NCBI RefSeq assembly: GCF_033406955.1
Contig: NZ_CP137734.1
Coordinates: 6,758,001 to 6,822,000 of the forward strand
DNA from: Streptomyces violaceoruber
Lineage (GTDB): Bacteria > Actinomycetota > Actinomycetes > Streptomycetales > Streptomycetaceae
Direction of reading: 5' to 3'
Length of the DNA: 64,000 nucleotides
Both the position numbers and the translations under genes were made by a program. This document shows, piece by piece, positions 51,707 to 60,278 of the stretch (position 1 is its first letter; each line of letters begins with the position of its first letter). A model generated the notes under the pieces. The model ran no database searches. It was not told the DNA's origin and worked only from the letters and a program-made list of their open reading frames with translations.

Positions 51707-52854
51707 GTGTGACGGCAGCGAAGGGATTCACGGCGGCGGGCATCACGGCCGGGATCAAGGAGAGCGGCAGCCCCGACCTGGCCCTCGTGGTCAACACCGG
51801 CCCCCGCCGCTCCGCCGCGGGCGTCTTCACCTCCAACCGCGTCAAGGCCGCGCCCGTCCTGTGGTCCGAGCAGGTCCTCAAGAGCGGTGAGGTGACCGCC
51901 GTGGTGCTCAACTCCGGCGGCGCCAACGCCTGCACCGGGCCCAAGGGCTTCCAGGACACGCACGCCACGGCCGAGAAGGCCGCCGACGTGCTCGGGACGG
52001 GGGCGGGAGAGGTCGCCGTCTGCTCCACCGGGCTCATCGGCGTGCTGCTCCCCATGGACAAGCTGCTCCCGGGTGTGGAGGCGGCCGCCGGTCAGCTCTC
52101 CGAGCACGGCGGCGAGAAGGCCGCCATCGCCATCAAGACCACGGACACCGTGCACAAGACGTCCGTCGTGACGCGGGACGGCTGGACCGTCGGCGGCATG
52201 GCCAAGGGCGCGGGCATGCTCGCCCCCGGCCTCGCCACCATGCTCGTCGTGATCACCACCGACGCCGACCTGGAGACCGAGGCCCTGGACCGCGCCCTGC
52301 GCGCCGCCACCCGCGTCACCTTCGACCGGGTCGACTCCGACGGCTGCATGTCCACCAACGACACCGTGCTGCTGCTCTCCTCCGGCTCCTCCGGCGTCAC
52401 CCCGGAGTACGACGCCTTCGCCGAGGCCGTCCGCACCGTCTGCGACGACCTCGGACAGCAGCTCATCCGGGACGCCGAGGGCGCCAGCAAGGACATCAAG
52501 GTCGAGGTCGTCAACGCCGCGACCGAGGACGAGGCCGTCCAGGTGGGCCGCACCATCGCCCGCAACAACCTGCTCAAGTGCGCCATCCACGGCGAGGACC
52601 CCAACTGGGGCCGCGTGCTCTCCGCCATCGGCACCACCGACGCGGCCTTCGAGCCCGACCGGCTGAACGTCGCCATCAACGGCGTCTGGGTCTGCAAGAA
52701 CGGCGGCGTGGGCGAGGACCGCGAGCTGGTCGACATGCGCTACCGCGAGGTGCACATCGTCGCCGACCTCGCCGCGGGCGACGCCACCGCCACCATCTGG
52801 ACCAACGACCTCACCGCGGACTACGTCCACGAGAACAGCGCGTACTCCTCATGA
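51703..52854 (+). CDS. argJ: Bifunctional glutamate N-acetyltransferase / ornithine acetyltransferase
   Basis: Recycles acetyl from N-acetylornithine to glutamate. 383 residues; autocleaves into two chains at the conserved Ala-Thr of PGLATMLVVITTDA, with that Thr becoming the nucleophile. NSGGANACTG and CAIHGEDPNWGR are further ArgJ signatures. GTG start in a 4-nt overlap with argC; the stop overlaps argB (ATGA). Confidence 0.97.
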   Translation: MSVTAAKGFTAAGITAGIKESGSPDLALVVNTGPRRSAAGVFTSNRVKAAPVLWSEQVLKSGEVTAVVLNSGGANACTGPKGFQDTHATAEKAADVLGTGAGEVAVCSTGLIGVLLPMDKLLPGVEAAAGQLSEHGGEKAAIAIKTTDTVHKTSVVTRDGWTVGGMAKGAGMLAPGLATMLVVITTDADLETEALDRALRAATRVTFDRVDSDGCMSTNDTVLLLSSGSSGVTPEYDAFAEAVRTVCDDLGQQLIRDAEGASKDIKVEVVNAATEDEAVQVGRTIARNNLLKCAIHGEDPNWGRVLSAIGTTDAAFEPDRLNVAINGVWVCKNGGVGEDRELVDMRYREVHIVADLAAGDATATIWTNDLTADYVHENSAYSS

Positions 52855-53771
52855 GCGACGGAACGAGCAACGCACCCACGCGGAAGCACACCGCGCTCCC
52901 CAAGGCCCAGATCCTCATCGAGGCGCTGCCCTGGCTGACCCGGCACCACGGCAAGACCGTCGTCATCAAGTTCGGCGGCAACGCCATGATCGACGAAGAC
53001 CTCAAGGCCGCCTTCGCCCAGGACGTCGTCTTCCTGCGGCACGCCGGCCTCAAGCCCGTGGTCGTGCACGGTGGCGGCCCGCAGATCAGCGCCGCGCTCG
53101 ACAAGCACGGCATCGTCAGCGAGTTCAAGGCCGGGCTGCGCGTCACCACCGAGGACGCCATGGACGTCGTACGGATGGTGCTGGCCGGGCAGGTGCAGCG
53201 CGAACTGGTCGGGCTGCTCAACCAGCACGGGCCGCTCGCCGTCGGCCTCACCGGCGAGGACGCGCACACCCTCACCGCCACCAAGCACCAGCCCGAGATC
53301 GACGGTGAACTCGTCGACATCGGGCGGGTCGGCGAGATCACCGAGATCGACACCGGCGCCATCGAGGCACTGCTCGCCGACGGCCGCATCCCGGTCGTCT
53401 CCTCGATCGCCCGTTCCCAGGACGACCACCATGTCTACAACGTCAATGCTGATACGGCGGCTGCGGCACTCGCTGCTGCGCTCGGCGCCGAGACTCTCAT
53501 GGTCCTCACCGACGTGGAGGGCCTCTACGAGGACTGGCCGGACTCCGACGAGGTGATCAGCCGCCTCACCGCGTCCGAGCTGGAGAAACTGCTGCCCGAC
53601 CTGTCCAGCGGCATGGTGCCGAAGATGGAGGGCTGCCTGCACGCCGTGCGGGGCGGCGTCACCACCGCCCGGGTCATCGACGGCCGGGTCCAGCACTCGA
53701 TCCTGCTGGAGATCTTCACCGACGAGGGGATCGGCACGATGGTCGTGCCGGACGAACAGGGGGAGTCGTGA
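52851..53771 (+). CDS. argB: Acetylglutamate kinase
   Basis: Phosphorylates N-acetylglutamate; the usual arginine-feedback target. 306 residues. Amino-acid kinase motifs: VVIKFGGNAM (ATP), VVVHGGGPQI (substrate), and NVNADTAAAALAAALGAETLMVLTDVEGLY. The N-terminal ALPKAQILIEALPWLTRHHGK helix is the one found in arginine-inhibited, hexameric forms. ATGA overlap with argJ, GTGA overlap with argD. Confidence 0.97.
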   Translation: MSDGTSNAPTRKHTALPKAQILIEALPWLTRHHGKTVVIKFGGNAMIDEDLKAAFAQDVVFLRHAGLKPVVVHGGGPQISAALDKHGIVSEFKAGLRVTTEDAMDVVRMVLAGQVQRELVGLLNQHGPLAVGLTGEDAHTLTATKHQPEIDGELVDIGRVGEITEIDTGAIEALLADGRIPVVSSIARSQDDHHVYNVNADTAAAALAAALGAETLMVLTDVEGLYEDWPDSDEVISRLTASELEKLLPDLSSGMVPKMEGCLHAVRGGVTTARVIDGRVQHSILLEIFTDEGIGTMVVPDEQGES

Positions 53772-54976
53772 GCAACGAAGAGCTGACCGAGCGGTGGCAG
53801 GGCACCCTCATGAACAACTACGGCACGCCCCGCCTGCCCCTGGTGCGCGGCGAGGGCGCCCGGCTCTGGGACGCCGACGGCAAGGAGTACCTGGACTTCG
53901 TCGGCGGTATCGCGGTCAACGCGCTCGGCCACGCCCACCCGGCGGTGGTGGACGCCGTGAGCCGGCAGATCGCCTCCCTCGGCCACGTCTCCAACCTCTT
54001 CATCGCGGAGCCGCCCGTCGCCCTCGCCGAACGGCTGCTCCAGCACTTCGGCCGCGACGGCAAGGTCTACTTCTGCAACTCCGGCGCCGAGGCCAACGAG
54101 GGCGCCTTCAAGATCGGCCGGCTGACCGGCCGGCCGCACATGGTCGCCACCCGCGGCGGCTTCCACGGCCGCACCATGGGCGCCCTGGCGCTGACCGGCC
54201 AGCCCGGCAAGCAGGAACCGTTCCTGCCGCTGCCCGGCGACGTCACGCACGTGCCGTACGGCGATCCGCAGGCGCTGGCCGCGGCGGTCACCGAGGAGAC
54301 GGCGCTGGTGATCATCGAGCCGATCCAGGGCGAGAACGGCGTCGTCGTCCCGCCCCCCGGCTACCTGAAGGCGGCCCGCGCCATCACCGCCGCCACCGGC
54401 GCGCTGCTCGTCCTGGACGAGGTGCAGACCGGCGTCGGCCGGACCGGGCACTGGTTCGAGTACCAGGCCCACGAGGGCGTCCTGCCGGACGTCGTCACCC
54501 TCGCCAAGGGCCTCGGCGGCGGACTGCCGCTCGGCGCGACGGTCGCCTTCGGCCGCGCCGCCGACCTGCTCCAGCCCGGCCACCACGGCACCACCTTCGG
54601 CGGCAACCCGGTCGCCTGCGCCGCCGGACTCGCCGTGCTGGACACCATCGCCGACGAGGGACTGCTCGACAACGTCAAGCGGCAGAGCGAGACGCTGCGC
54701 GGCGGGGTCGAGGCCCTCGGCCACCCGCTCGTCGCCCACGTCCGGGGCGCCGGACTGCTCCTGGGTATCGTGCTCACCGAGCCGCTCGCCGCCCAGGTGC
54801 AGCAGGCGGCTCAGGACGCCGGAATCCTGGTGAACGCGCCCGCACCCGATGTCGTACGGCTGATGCCCGCGCTGAACCTCGGCGACGACGTGGTGGAGGC
54901 GTTCCTCGGGGCGCTGCCCGGCATCCTTGACCAGGCCGCCGAGACGGCCCACGGGGACGGACGATCCGGAGAATGA
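53768..54976 (+). CDS. argD: Acetylornithine aminotransferase
   Basis: PLP enzyme converting N-acetylglutamate semialdehyde to N-acetylornithine; 402 residues. Class III aminotransferase features: [52 protein letters not shown] and the PLP lysine in [17 protein letters not shown] start overlapping the argB stop. The argR gene begins 8 bp after its stop. Confidence 0.97.
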
Positions 54977-54983
54977 GACGACG

Positions 54984-55523
54984 ATGAGCCACGCGCAGGA
55001 GCACGAGCAGCCGGCAGGGCCCGCCCTGCCGCAGACCCGCACCGCACGCCACCGCCGGATCGTGGACATCCTCAACCGGCAGGCGGTGCGCTCGCAGAGC
55101 CAGCTGGCGAAGCTGCTCGCCGACGACGGGCTCACCGTCACCCAGGCGACGCTCTCCCGGGACCTGGACGAGCTGAACGCGGTCAAGATCCGCAACACCG
55201 ACGGCGACCTCATCTACGCGGTGCCCAGCGAGGGCGGCTTCCGCACCCCGCGGGCGCCGCTCGGGGAGTCGGCGAAGGAGGAGCGGATGCGGCGGCTCTC
55301 CGCGGAGTTGCTGATCTCCGCGGAGGCGTCGGCGAACCTCGTGGTCCTGCGCACCCCTCCGGGGGCGGCGCAGTTCCTCGCCTCGGCGATCGACCAGGCG
55401 GAGCTGCACGACATCCTCGGGACGATCGCGGGCGACGACACGCTGATGCTGATCAGCCGGGAGCCGACGGGCGGGCAGGCCCTGGCGGACCACTTGCTGC
55501 GCTTGGCCCAGAACGGGGGCTGA
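54984..55523 (+). CDS. argR: Arginine repressor
   Basis: 179 residues. N-terminal winged helix ([48 protein letters not shown], with the ArgR SR pair in TLSRDLDEL) and a C-terminal arginine-binding hexamerisation domain ending [16 protein letters not shown] (the GTIAGDDT motif). Binds the ARG boxes before argC and argH. ATG 54984; last gene of the operon, so the repressor controls its own synthesis. Confidence 0.96.
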
Positions 55524-55561
55524 CGGGGGCGGTGCGGTGATCTGCCGACCGCGGGCACGTC

Positions 55562-55700
55562 GTGGCCGGTCGTGCAGTTCCCCGCGCTCCTGGTCACCCC
55601 CCCGCCGCCGCTGCGGGCAGTCGTGCCTCCCCCAGTGCCTGAGCGGCCTGGGAGGTACCCCCAGGCGGCACGGGTGGGCGCAGCGGCACCCGCGTACGCG
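55562..55700. repeat. Repeat-derived intergenic segment after argR (dispersed repeat copy 3 and a CCCCCAG/TGGGGG-type palindrome)
   Basis: 55568-55590 repeats the GGTCG.GCAGTTCCCCGCGC word seen after rplT and pheT. Then CCTCCCCCAGTGCCTGAGCGG and CCTGGGAGGTACCCCCAGG (55628-55665) resemble the palindromic segment found inside the MocR gene at about 45055-45100. No gene lies in 55524-55754. May terminate the arg operon. Confidence 0.6.
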
Positions 55701-55754
55701 GCGAGTGACAGCGCCGGTACCTCAGCGACAGCACCGGTCACCCTCCGACGCCAC

Positions 55755-56558
55755 TCACCCCAGCAGTCCCGCCAATCCCCCCGTGCACCGCACCTCGTCC
55801 CCCGCCGTGATCAGCAGCCCCTCGACGCCGGGCAGCGAGTCCAGCCACCGCAACCCCTCCCGCGACCCCATCGCGAACGCCGCCGTCGCCCAGCAGTCCG
55901 CCCACGTCAGCCGGGACGCCACCACCGTCACGGACAGCAGGTCGGTCACCGCCGAGCGCCCGGTGCGCGGGTCGACGACATGCGCCCCCCGCTCGGCGGA
56001 GCCGGACGTCGCCACGGCCAGCTCCGTCACCCCCGCCGCGGAGACGACCGCCGCGAGCCCGCCCGGCCGCAGCGGGTCGGACACCCCGACCCGCCAGGGC
56101 CGCACCGCCCCCGGCGTCCCGAGCAACTGCACGTCCCCGCCCCCGTTGACGCTGACCCCGCTCGCACCGCACGCCGCCGCGATCCCCCGTGCGGCGCGCT
56201 CCACGGCCCAGCCCTTGACGATCCCGGTCGGGTCGAGCCGGCCCCGGTACCGGGTGCTGAACCAGCCGTCGCTCACCCGCTCCGCCTCGGCCGCCAGCTC
56301 CAGCACCTCGGCGACCTCCGGCGCACACGCGGCGACGGTCAGCTCCCCGCGCGCCAGCCGGGAGATCTGGCTGCCGTCCCGGTACGTACTGAACACCTCG
56401 TCGGCCCGGTGCAGCCCGGCGACCGCCGCGTCCAGTGCCGTCCGTACGGCCGCGGGTTCCCCGCCGCGGACGTCGAAGGAGAAGACGGTCCCCATCGCCT
56501 CCTCCGCATGACGCACCGCGGCGGGAGCCTCGGCGGACCCGGCCCCGGTGTCAGCCAC
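55755..56558 (-). CDS. apbE: FAD:protein FMN transferase
   Basis: Attaches FMN covalently to a Thr of a partner protein outside the membrane. 267 residues. ApbE features: HAEEAMGTVFSFDV, DEVFSTYRDGSQISRLARGE, LDPTGIVKGWAVERAA, VNGGGDVQLLG and the metal site TWADCWATAAFAMG. No obvious lipoprotein signal here, so export is unclear. GTG start overlapping the FMN-binding gene by 8 nt; that protein is the evident substrate. Confidence 0.93.
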   Translation of the reverse strand: MADTGAGSAEAPAAVRHAEEAMGTVFSFDVRGGEPAAVRTALDAAVAGLHRADEVFSTYRDGSQISRLARGELTVAACAPEVAEVLELAAEAERVSDGWFSTRYRGRLDPTGIVKGWAVERAARGIAAACGASGVSVNGGGDVQLLGTPGAVRPWRVGVSDPLRPGGLAAVVSAAGVTELAVATSGSAERGAHVVDPRTGRSAVTDLLSVTVVASRLTWADCWATAAFAMGSREGLRWLDSLPGVEGLLITAGDEVRCTGGLAGLLG

Positions 56559-57354
56559 CGGCCCGGTCCAGCGCCGACTGGAGGGACTGCGTGTACCCGG
56601 CGCTGGTGTAGGTGGCGCCGGAGACCGCGTCGATGTCGGCGGTGCCCGCGGCGACGGCGGCCCGGTTGAGCCTGGGCACGGCGTCGGCGGTGACCTGGTC
56701 GCTGCGGCCGCCCTTGGGCGCCTGGAGGGCCTCGACGTCCGTGATCCGCCCGCCGCTGACGGTGACCCGGACCTGCACGGGCCCGTACTGGGTCTGCGCG
56801 GCGTCCCCGGTGAGCACCTGCGTGCCCTGCCCGGCGTCGCCCTCGCCCCGTCCGCCCCCGCCCGAGCCCGAATTCGCCCCGCTCGACTCCTGCGCCGCGG
56901 GTCCGGCCGCCGCGGCCGCCTTGTCGAGGGCCGACTGGAGGGACTTCACGTACCCGGCGCTGGTGTAGGTGGCGCCCGAGACCGCGTCGATGTCGGCGCT
57001 CCCGGCCGCGACGGCCGCCCGGTTGAGCTTGGGCACGGCGTCCGCGGTGACCTGGTCGCTCTGCCCGCCCTTGGGCGCCTGCACGGCCTCGGCCCCGGTG
57101 ATCTTCCCGCCGCTGACGGTGAGCCGGACCTGCACGGGACCGTACTGCGTACGGGCCGCGTCACCCGTGACCGTGCCGGCCCCGGCGCCCCGGCCGCCCT
57201 GCGGCGACTGCGCGGCCACGGGCGGTGCCGCGCCGCCCGCCGCCGAGCCGGCGCCCGGGTCGGACGCCGGTTTCAGCGACAGCAGCAGCACGATCCCGGA
57301 CACGGTGGCGGCCCCGGCGAGCACGGCACGCCGTACGGGGTGGCTTTTCCTCAT
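56551..57354 (-). CDS. Membrane-anchored protein with two tandem FMN-binding domains
   Basis: 267 residues. N-terminal signal-anchor (about 9-27), a Gly/Ala/Pro linker, then two FMN_bind domains at about 63-145 and 180-263. Each carries the flavinylation motif SGATYTS (126-132 and 245-251), the Thr that ApbE modifies. The duplication is also plain in DNA (near-identical stretches 357 bp apart, for example 56594 and 56951). Probably an extracytoplasmic flavin wire receiving electrons from the membrane reductase encoded upstream. Confidence 0.92.
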   Translation of the reverse strand: MRKSHPVRRAVLAGAATVSGIVLLLSLKPASDPGAGSAAGGAAPPVAAQSPQGGRGAGAGTVTGDAARTQYGPVQVRLTVSGGKITGAEAVQAPKGGQSDQVTADAVPKLNRAAVAAGSADIDAVSGATYTSAGYVKSLQSALDKAAAAAGPAAQESSGANSGSGGGGRGEGDAGQGTQVLTGDAAQTQYGPVQVRVTVSGGRITDVEALQAPKGGRSDQVTADAVPRLNRAAVAAGTADIDAVSGATYTSAGYTQSLQSALDRAGG

Positions 57355-57381
57355 CTGTCCTGGACTCCCGATGTCCGTCGC

Positions 57382-58764
57382 TCACATCTCGAACGACTCG
57401 TGGTGGATACGGCGAGCGGGGACCCCCGCGCCGCGCAGTGCCTCGTACACCGACTGGGCGAAGCCGGGCGGCCCGCACAGGAAGACGTCGTGGCGCTCGA
57501 CGTCCGGGATCTTCCGGGCCAGGGTCTCCGCCGAGATGTCCGGGCGCTCCCCGTCCGGGCTGTTGACCGCGTACATCAGCCGGGCCCCCCGCTCGTCGGC
57601 GATCCCGGCCAGTTCGTCCCAGAGCGCCAGGTCCTGGGTGCTGTTGGCCCGGTAGAGCAGCGTGATGTCGCCGGACGCGCCGGGCAGCGTCTCGAACAGC
57701 GCCCGCATCGGCGTGATCCCCACCCCGCCCGCCACCAGCAGCACCTTGCCGCGGCTGCGGCGCTGGGCGGTCAGGGCGCCGTACGGGCCCTCCGCCCACA
57801 CCCGGGTGCCCGGGGCCAGCTCGCGGAGCCGGGCGCTGTGGTCGCCGATCGCCTTCACGGTGATCCGCAGCATGTCCGGGCGCGGTGCCGCCGACAGCGA
57901 GTACGGGTGCGAACTGAACCGCATGCCGGGCGCCAGGAACCGCCAGCGGAAGAACTGCCCCGCCTCCGCGCCCATCCGGTGCAGCCGGCGCCCGCCGATG
58001 AGCACCGACACGATGCCGGGCGTCTCCTCGATCACCGCCTCCACCCGCATCCGGTGCCGCAGGTTGAGCCGGAGGGGCGTCAGCACCCGGTACCAGAGCA
58101 GCAGCGCGGTCACCGAGCCGTACAGCGCGTACCAGACGGTCCTGGCGACCGGCTCGACGGCGAAGTCGTTGCCGGTGGTCAGCTGGTGCCAGAAGGTCAG
58201 GAACACCGCCGCGTAGGTGAGCAGGTGCACGTGGTACCAGGTGTCGTACGGGATCCGGCGGCGGACCGGGCCGACGGACAGGAGCCCGACGACGACCAGC
58301 AGGCCGGTGCCGATGGCGGCCTTGCCCATGTCCGGCAGCTGGTTCACGGAGTCGACCGTCTGCGCGACGATGTCGCCGAGGCCGCGGCCGGCCTGCGCCG
58401 CGTAGCCCCACATGATCAGGAAGACGTGGGCCAGGACCAGACAGAGGGTGTAGCGGCCGGTCATGGCGTGCCAGCGGGCGACCCGGTCGGACCCGACGTG
58501 CCGCTCCAGCGCCGGAACCCTGGCCATCTGGAGCACCACCAGCGCCATCAGGTACCCGGCCAGCAGACCGGTGATCCGGCCCGCGCCGAGGATCTTGCCG
58601 GTGTCGTCGGAGATGGCGGGCGTGTTGCGCCACCACAGCCACAACACGCCCGCCGCGCCCGCCCAGACGGCGAGCAGCAGGGGGACGGCGGGGGAGCGGC
58701 GCGGACGGATGCGCCGCATCGTCTGACGGCGGGCGGCACGGCCGCCGGCGAGCGTGGTGGTCAC
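57382..58764 (-). CDS. Ferric-reductase-like transmembrane flavocytochrome with FAD/NAD(P)H domain
   Basis: 460 residues. Six or so membrane helices form a ferric reductase domain with candidate haem histidines (RWHAMTGRYTLCLVLAHVFLIMWGY; YHVHLLTYAAVFLTFWHQL). The cytoplasmic half binds FAD (SSHPYSLSAAP) and NAD(P)H (VLLVAGGVGITPMRALFE; VFLCGPPGFAQSV). GTG 58764 has GGAGG 4 nt upstream; a later ATG (codon 16) is also possible. First gene of a three-gene minus-strand operon with the FMN-binding protein and ApbE: electrons from NAD(P)H to outside flavins. Confidence 0.92.
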   Translation of the reverse strand: MTTTLAGGRAARRQTMRRIRPRRSPAVPLLLAVWAGAAGVLWLWWRNTPAISDDTGKILGAGRITGLLAGYLMALVVLQMARVPALERHVGSDRVARWHAMTGRYTLCLVLAHVFLIMWGYAAQAGRGLGDIVAQTVDSVNQLPDMGKAAIGTGLLVVVGLLSVGPVRRRIPYDTWYHVHLLTYAAVFLTFWHQLTTGNDFAVEPVARTVWYALYGSVTALLLWYRVLTPLRLNLRHRMRVEAVIEETPGIVSVLIGGRRLHRMGAEAGQFFRWRFLAPGMRFSSHPYSLSAAPRPDMLRITVKAIGDHSARLRELAPGTRVWAEGPYGALTAQRRSRGKVLLVAGGVGITPMRALFETLPGASGDITLLYRANSTQDLALWDELAGIADERGARLMYAVNSPDGERPDISAETLARKIPDVERHDVFLCGPPGFAQSVYEALRGAGVPARRIHHESFEM

Positions 58765-58851
58765 GGTTCCTCCGTGGGACTCGGCCCTTGGCCCACAGAT
58801 ACGCGCCGTGCCGGGCGAGCGTTCAGCCCGGACCGGCAATGCCGTCCGCGG

Positions 58852-59568
58852 TCAGTACCGGGTGACCGCCGTCGGCCCGCCCGAGGTGCCGATCGCGAGG
58901 TGCGGGCGCTCCGCCGGATCGGCCCACCGCAGGATCCGCCGCATCGCCTCCTTCGGCACCGACACGCATCCGGCCGTCGCCCCGCGCCCGTCGACGTGCA
59001 GGAAGATGCCAGCGCCGCGGCCGCGCACCGGGCGGTCGTAGTTGAAGCCGACGACCAGGGCGTGCGCGTACTGCGCCGAGTAGGTGATCAGGTGCTCGGC
59101 CTCGGTGGCGCGGCAGTCGGCGGGGCGGGGCTCGGTCCAGCGGTTGTAGGAGGGGGAGGCGTTGTCCTGGCACCACCAGGAGTCCCCGTGGACCGGGCGG
59201 TACCGGTACGCCGTGCCGCGCGGTGCCGCCTCGATGCCGAAGGCGTACGGCAGGTCGTACAGCCCCGTCGGCGTGATGTTCGTGCCCTGGACGCGTGTCG
59301 CCCCTTCGGCGAGCCCGCCGGAGCCGAAGCGGGCGGGCGCGGAACCGGCCGCCACCCAGCGACCGCGGTCCCCGCCCTCGCGGTCCCACCAGGTGACGGT
59401 GCCCGTGGTCGAGCCGGTGTCCGGTGCGACGGCGGTGATCAGCTGGGTGCCGCCGCCGGTGTCCGCCATCCGGTCCGGCAGCGGCACGGGGGCCGACCCG
59501 TCGGCGGGGGCGGCGCCGAGCAGGAGGAGGGAGGCGGACACGAGGACGGCGACGACACCGGGGCGCAT
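58852..59568 (-). CDS. Secreted L,D-transpeptidase (YkuD) family protein
   Basis: 238 residues with a signal peptide (about 1-25, ending ADG or GSA). The YkuD catalytic segment is IFLHVDGRGATAGCVSVP: the conserved His and, 11 residues on, the S/A-x-G-C-x-S cysteine. Such enzymes make 3-3 cross-links in peptidoglycan or attach proteins to it. The sequence before the catalytic domain has no recognised binding module. The PPOx-fold gene starts upstream on the same strand, separated by 3 bp from this ATG. Confidence 0.87.
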   Translation of the reverse strand: MRPGVVAVLVSASLLLLGAAPADGSAPVPLPDRMADTGGGTQLITAVAPDTGSTTGTVTWWDREGGDRGRWVAAGSAPARFGSGGLAEGATRVQGTNITPTGLYDLPYAFGIEAAPRGTAYRYRPVHGDSWWCQDNASPSYNRWTEPRPADCRATEAEHLITYSAQYAHALVVGFNYDRPVRGRGAGIFLHVDGRGATAGCVSVPKEAMRRILRWADPAERPHLAIGTSGGPTAVTRY

Positions 59569-59571
59569 GGG

Positions 59572-60159
59572 TCAGACGGTAGAGGGCGGCAGCGGCAACG
59601 GCAGCCCGGGGAGGCCGTCGATGCTGGAGGCGATGTGCTCCTTCTTGGTGAAGTAGGCGTCGAGCGAGGCGTCGTCCTCCCGCGCGAACCGCTTGCCGTG
59701 CAGGTCCCGGTCGCTCTCGTACGCCATGAAGGGGACGGCGTACCCGCAGGTGTCCCGGACGAGTTCGGCGCTCACGACGATCACGGCGCGCAGTCCGTGC
59801 ACCGTGGGATCGATGTCCGGGAAGTGGGTGAGCAGCTCGGGGAAGCGGGGGTCGTCGCGGAAGACCGGCTCGCCGCGGCCGTGCACCCGCACGATGTTCG
59901 GCGGGCCCTGGAAGGCGCACCACATCAGGGTGATCCGCCCGTTCTCCCGCAGGTGGGCGATGGTCTCCGCGTTGGAACCCGCGAAGTCGAGGTAGGCCAC
60001 GGTCAGTTCGTCGAGCACCGCGAAGCAGCCCGTGAGGCCCTTGGGGGACAGGTTGACCGTGCCGTCGCCGGCCAGGGGAGCGGTGGCGGTGAAGAAGAGG
60101 GGCTGCGCCTCGATGAAGGCGCGGAGTCTGCCGTCTATGCGCTCATAAGTCTTTCCCAT
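59572..60159 (-). CDS. Pyridoxamine 5'-phosphate oxidase-fold flavin-binding protein
   Basis: 195 residues. PPOx/FMN-binding split barrel: FFTATAPLAGDGTVNLSPKG, VAYLDFAGSNAETIAHLRENGRITLMWCAFQGPPNIVRVHGRGEPVF. This branch is usually a flavin- or F420-binding oxidoreductase rather than true PdxH. ATG at 60159. Probably cotranscribed with the L,D-transpeptidase gene; divergent from argH. Confidence 0.88.
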   Translation of the reverse strand: MGKTYERIDGRLRAFIEAQPLFFTATAPLAGDGTVNLSPKGLTGCFAVLDELTVAYLDFAGSNAETIAHLRENGRITLMWCAFQGPPNIVRVHGRGEPVFRDDPRFPELLTHFPDIDPTVHGLRAVIVVSAELVRDTCGYAVPFMAYESDRDLHGKRFAREDDASLDAYFTKKEHIASSIDGLPGLPLPLPPSTV

Positions 60160-60211
60160 GTCTAACGATTATGCGGGTGCGGGACGCCGAGGGCGGCACC
60201 AAGCCGCAAGA

Positions 60212-60250
60212 TTGACGAAACATGCAGAGTTCTGCATACTCATGCATGAC
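60212..60250 (+). promoter_or_regulatory. argH promoter with ARG box in the spacer
   Basis: TTGACG (60212-60217), 17-bp spacer, CATACT (60235-60240). CATGCAGAGTTCTGCATA (60221-60238), a near-perfect dyad matching the ARG box, fills the spacer; CATGCATG at 60241-60248 adds a second half-site. ArgR binding would block polymerase. Confidence 0.85.
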
Positions 60251-60278
60251 AGTGATCGTACGGTGAGGAGCGACCCAA

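Noticed and set aside
56548..60165. 1205-codon plus-strand frame opposite the redox cluster
   Set aside because: Antisense to five well-supported genes; Arg/Ala/Pro-rich without domains.
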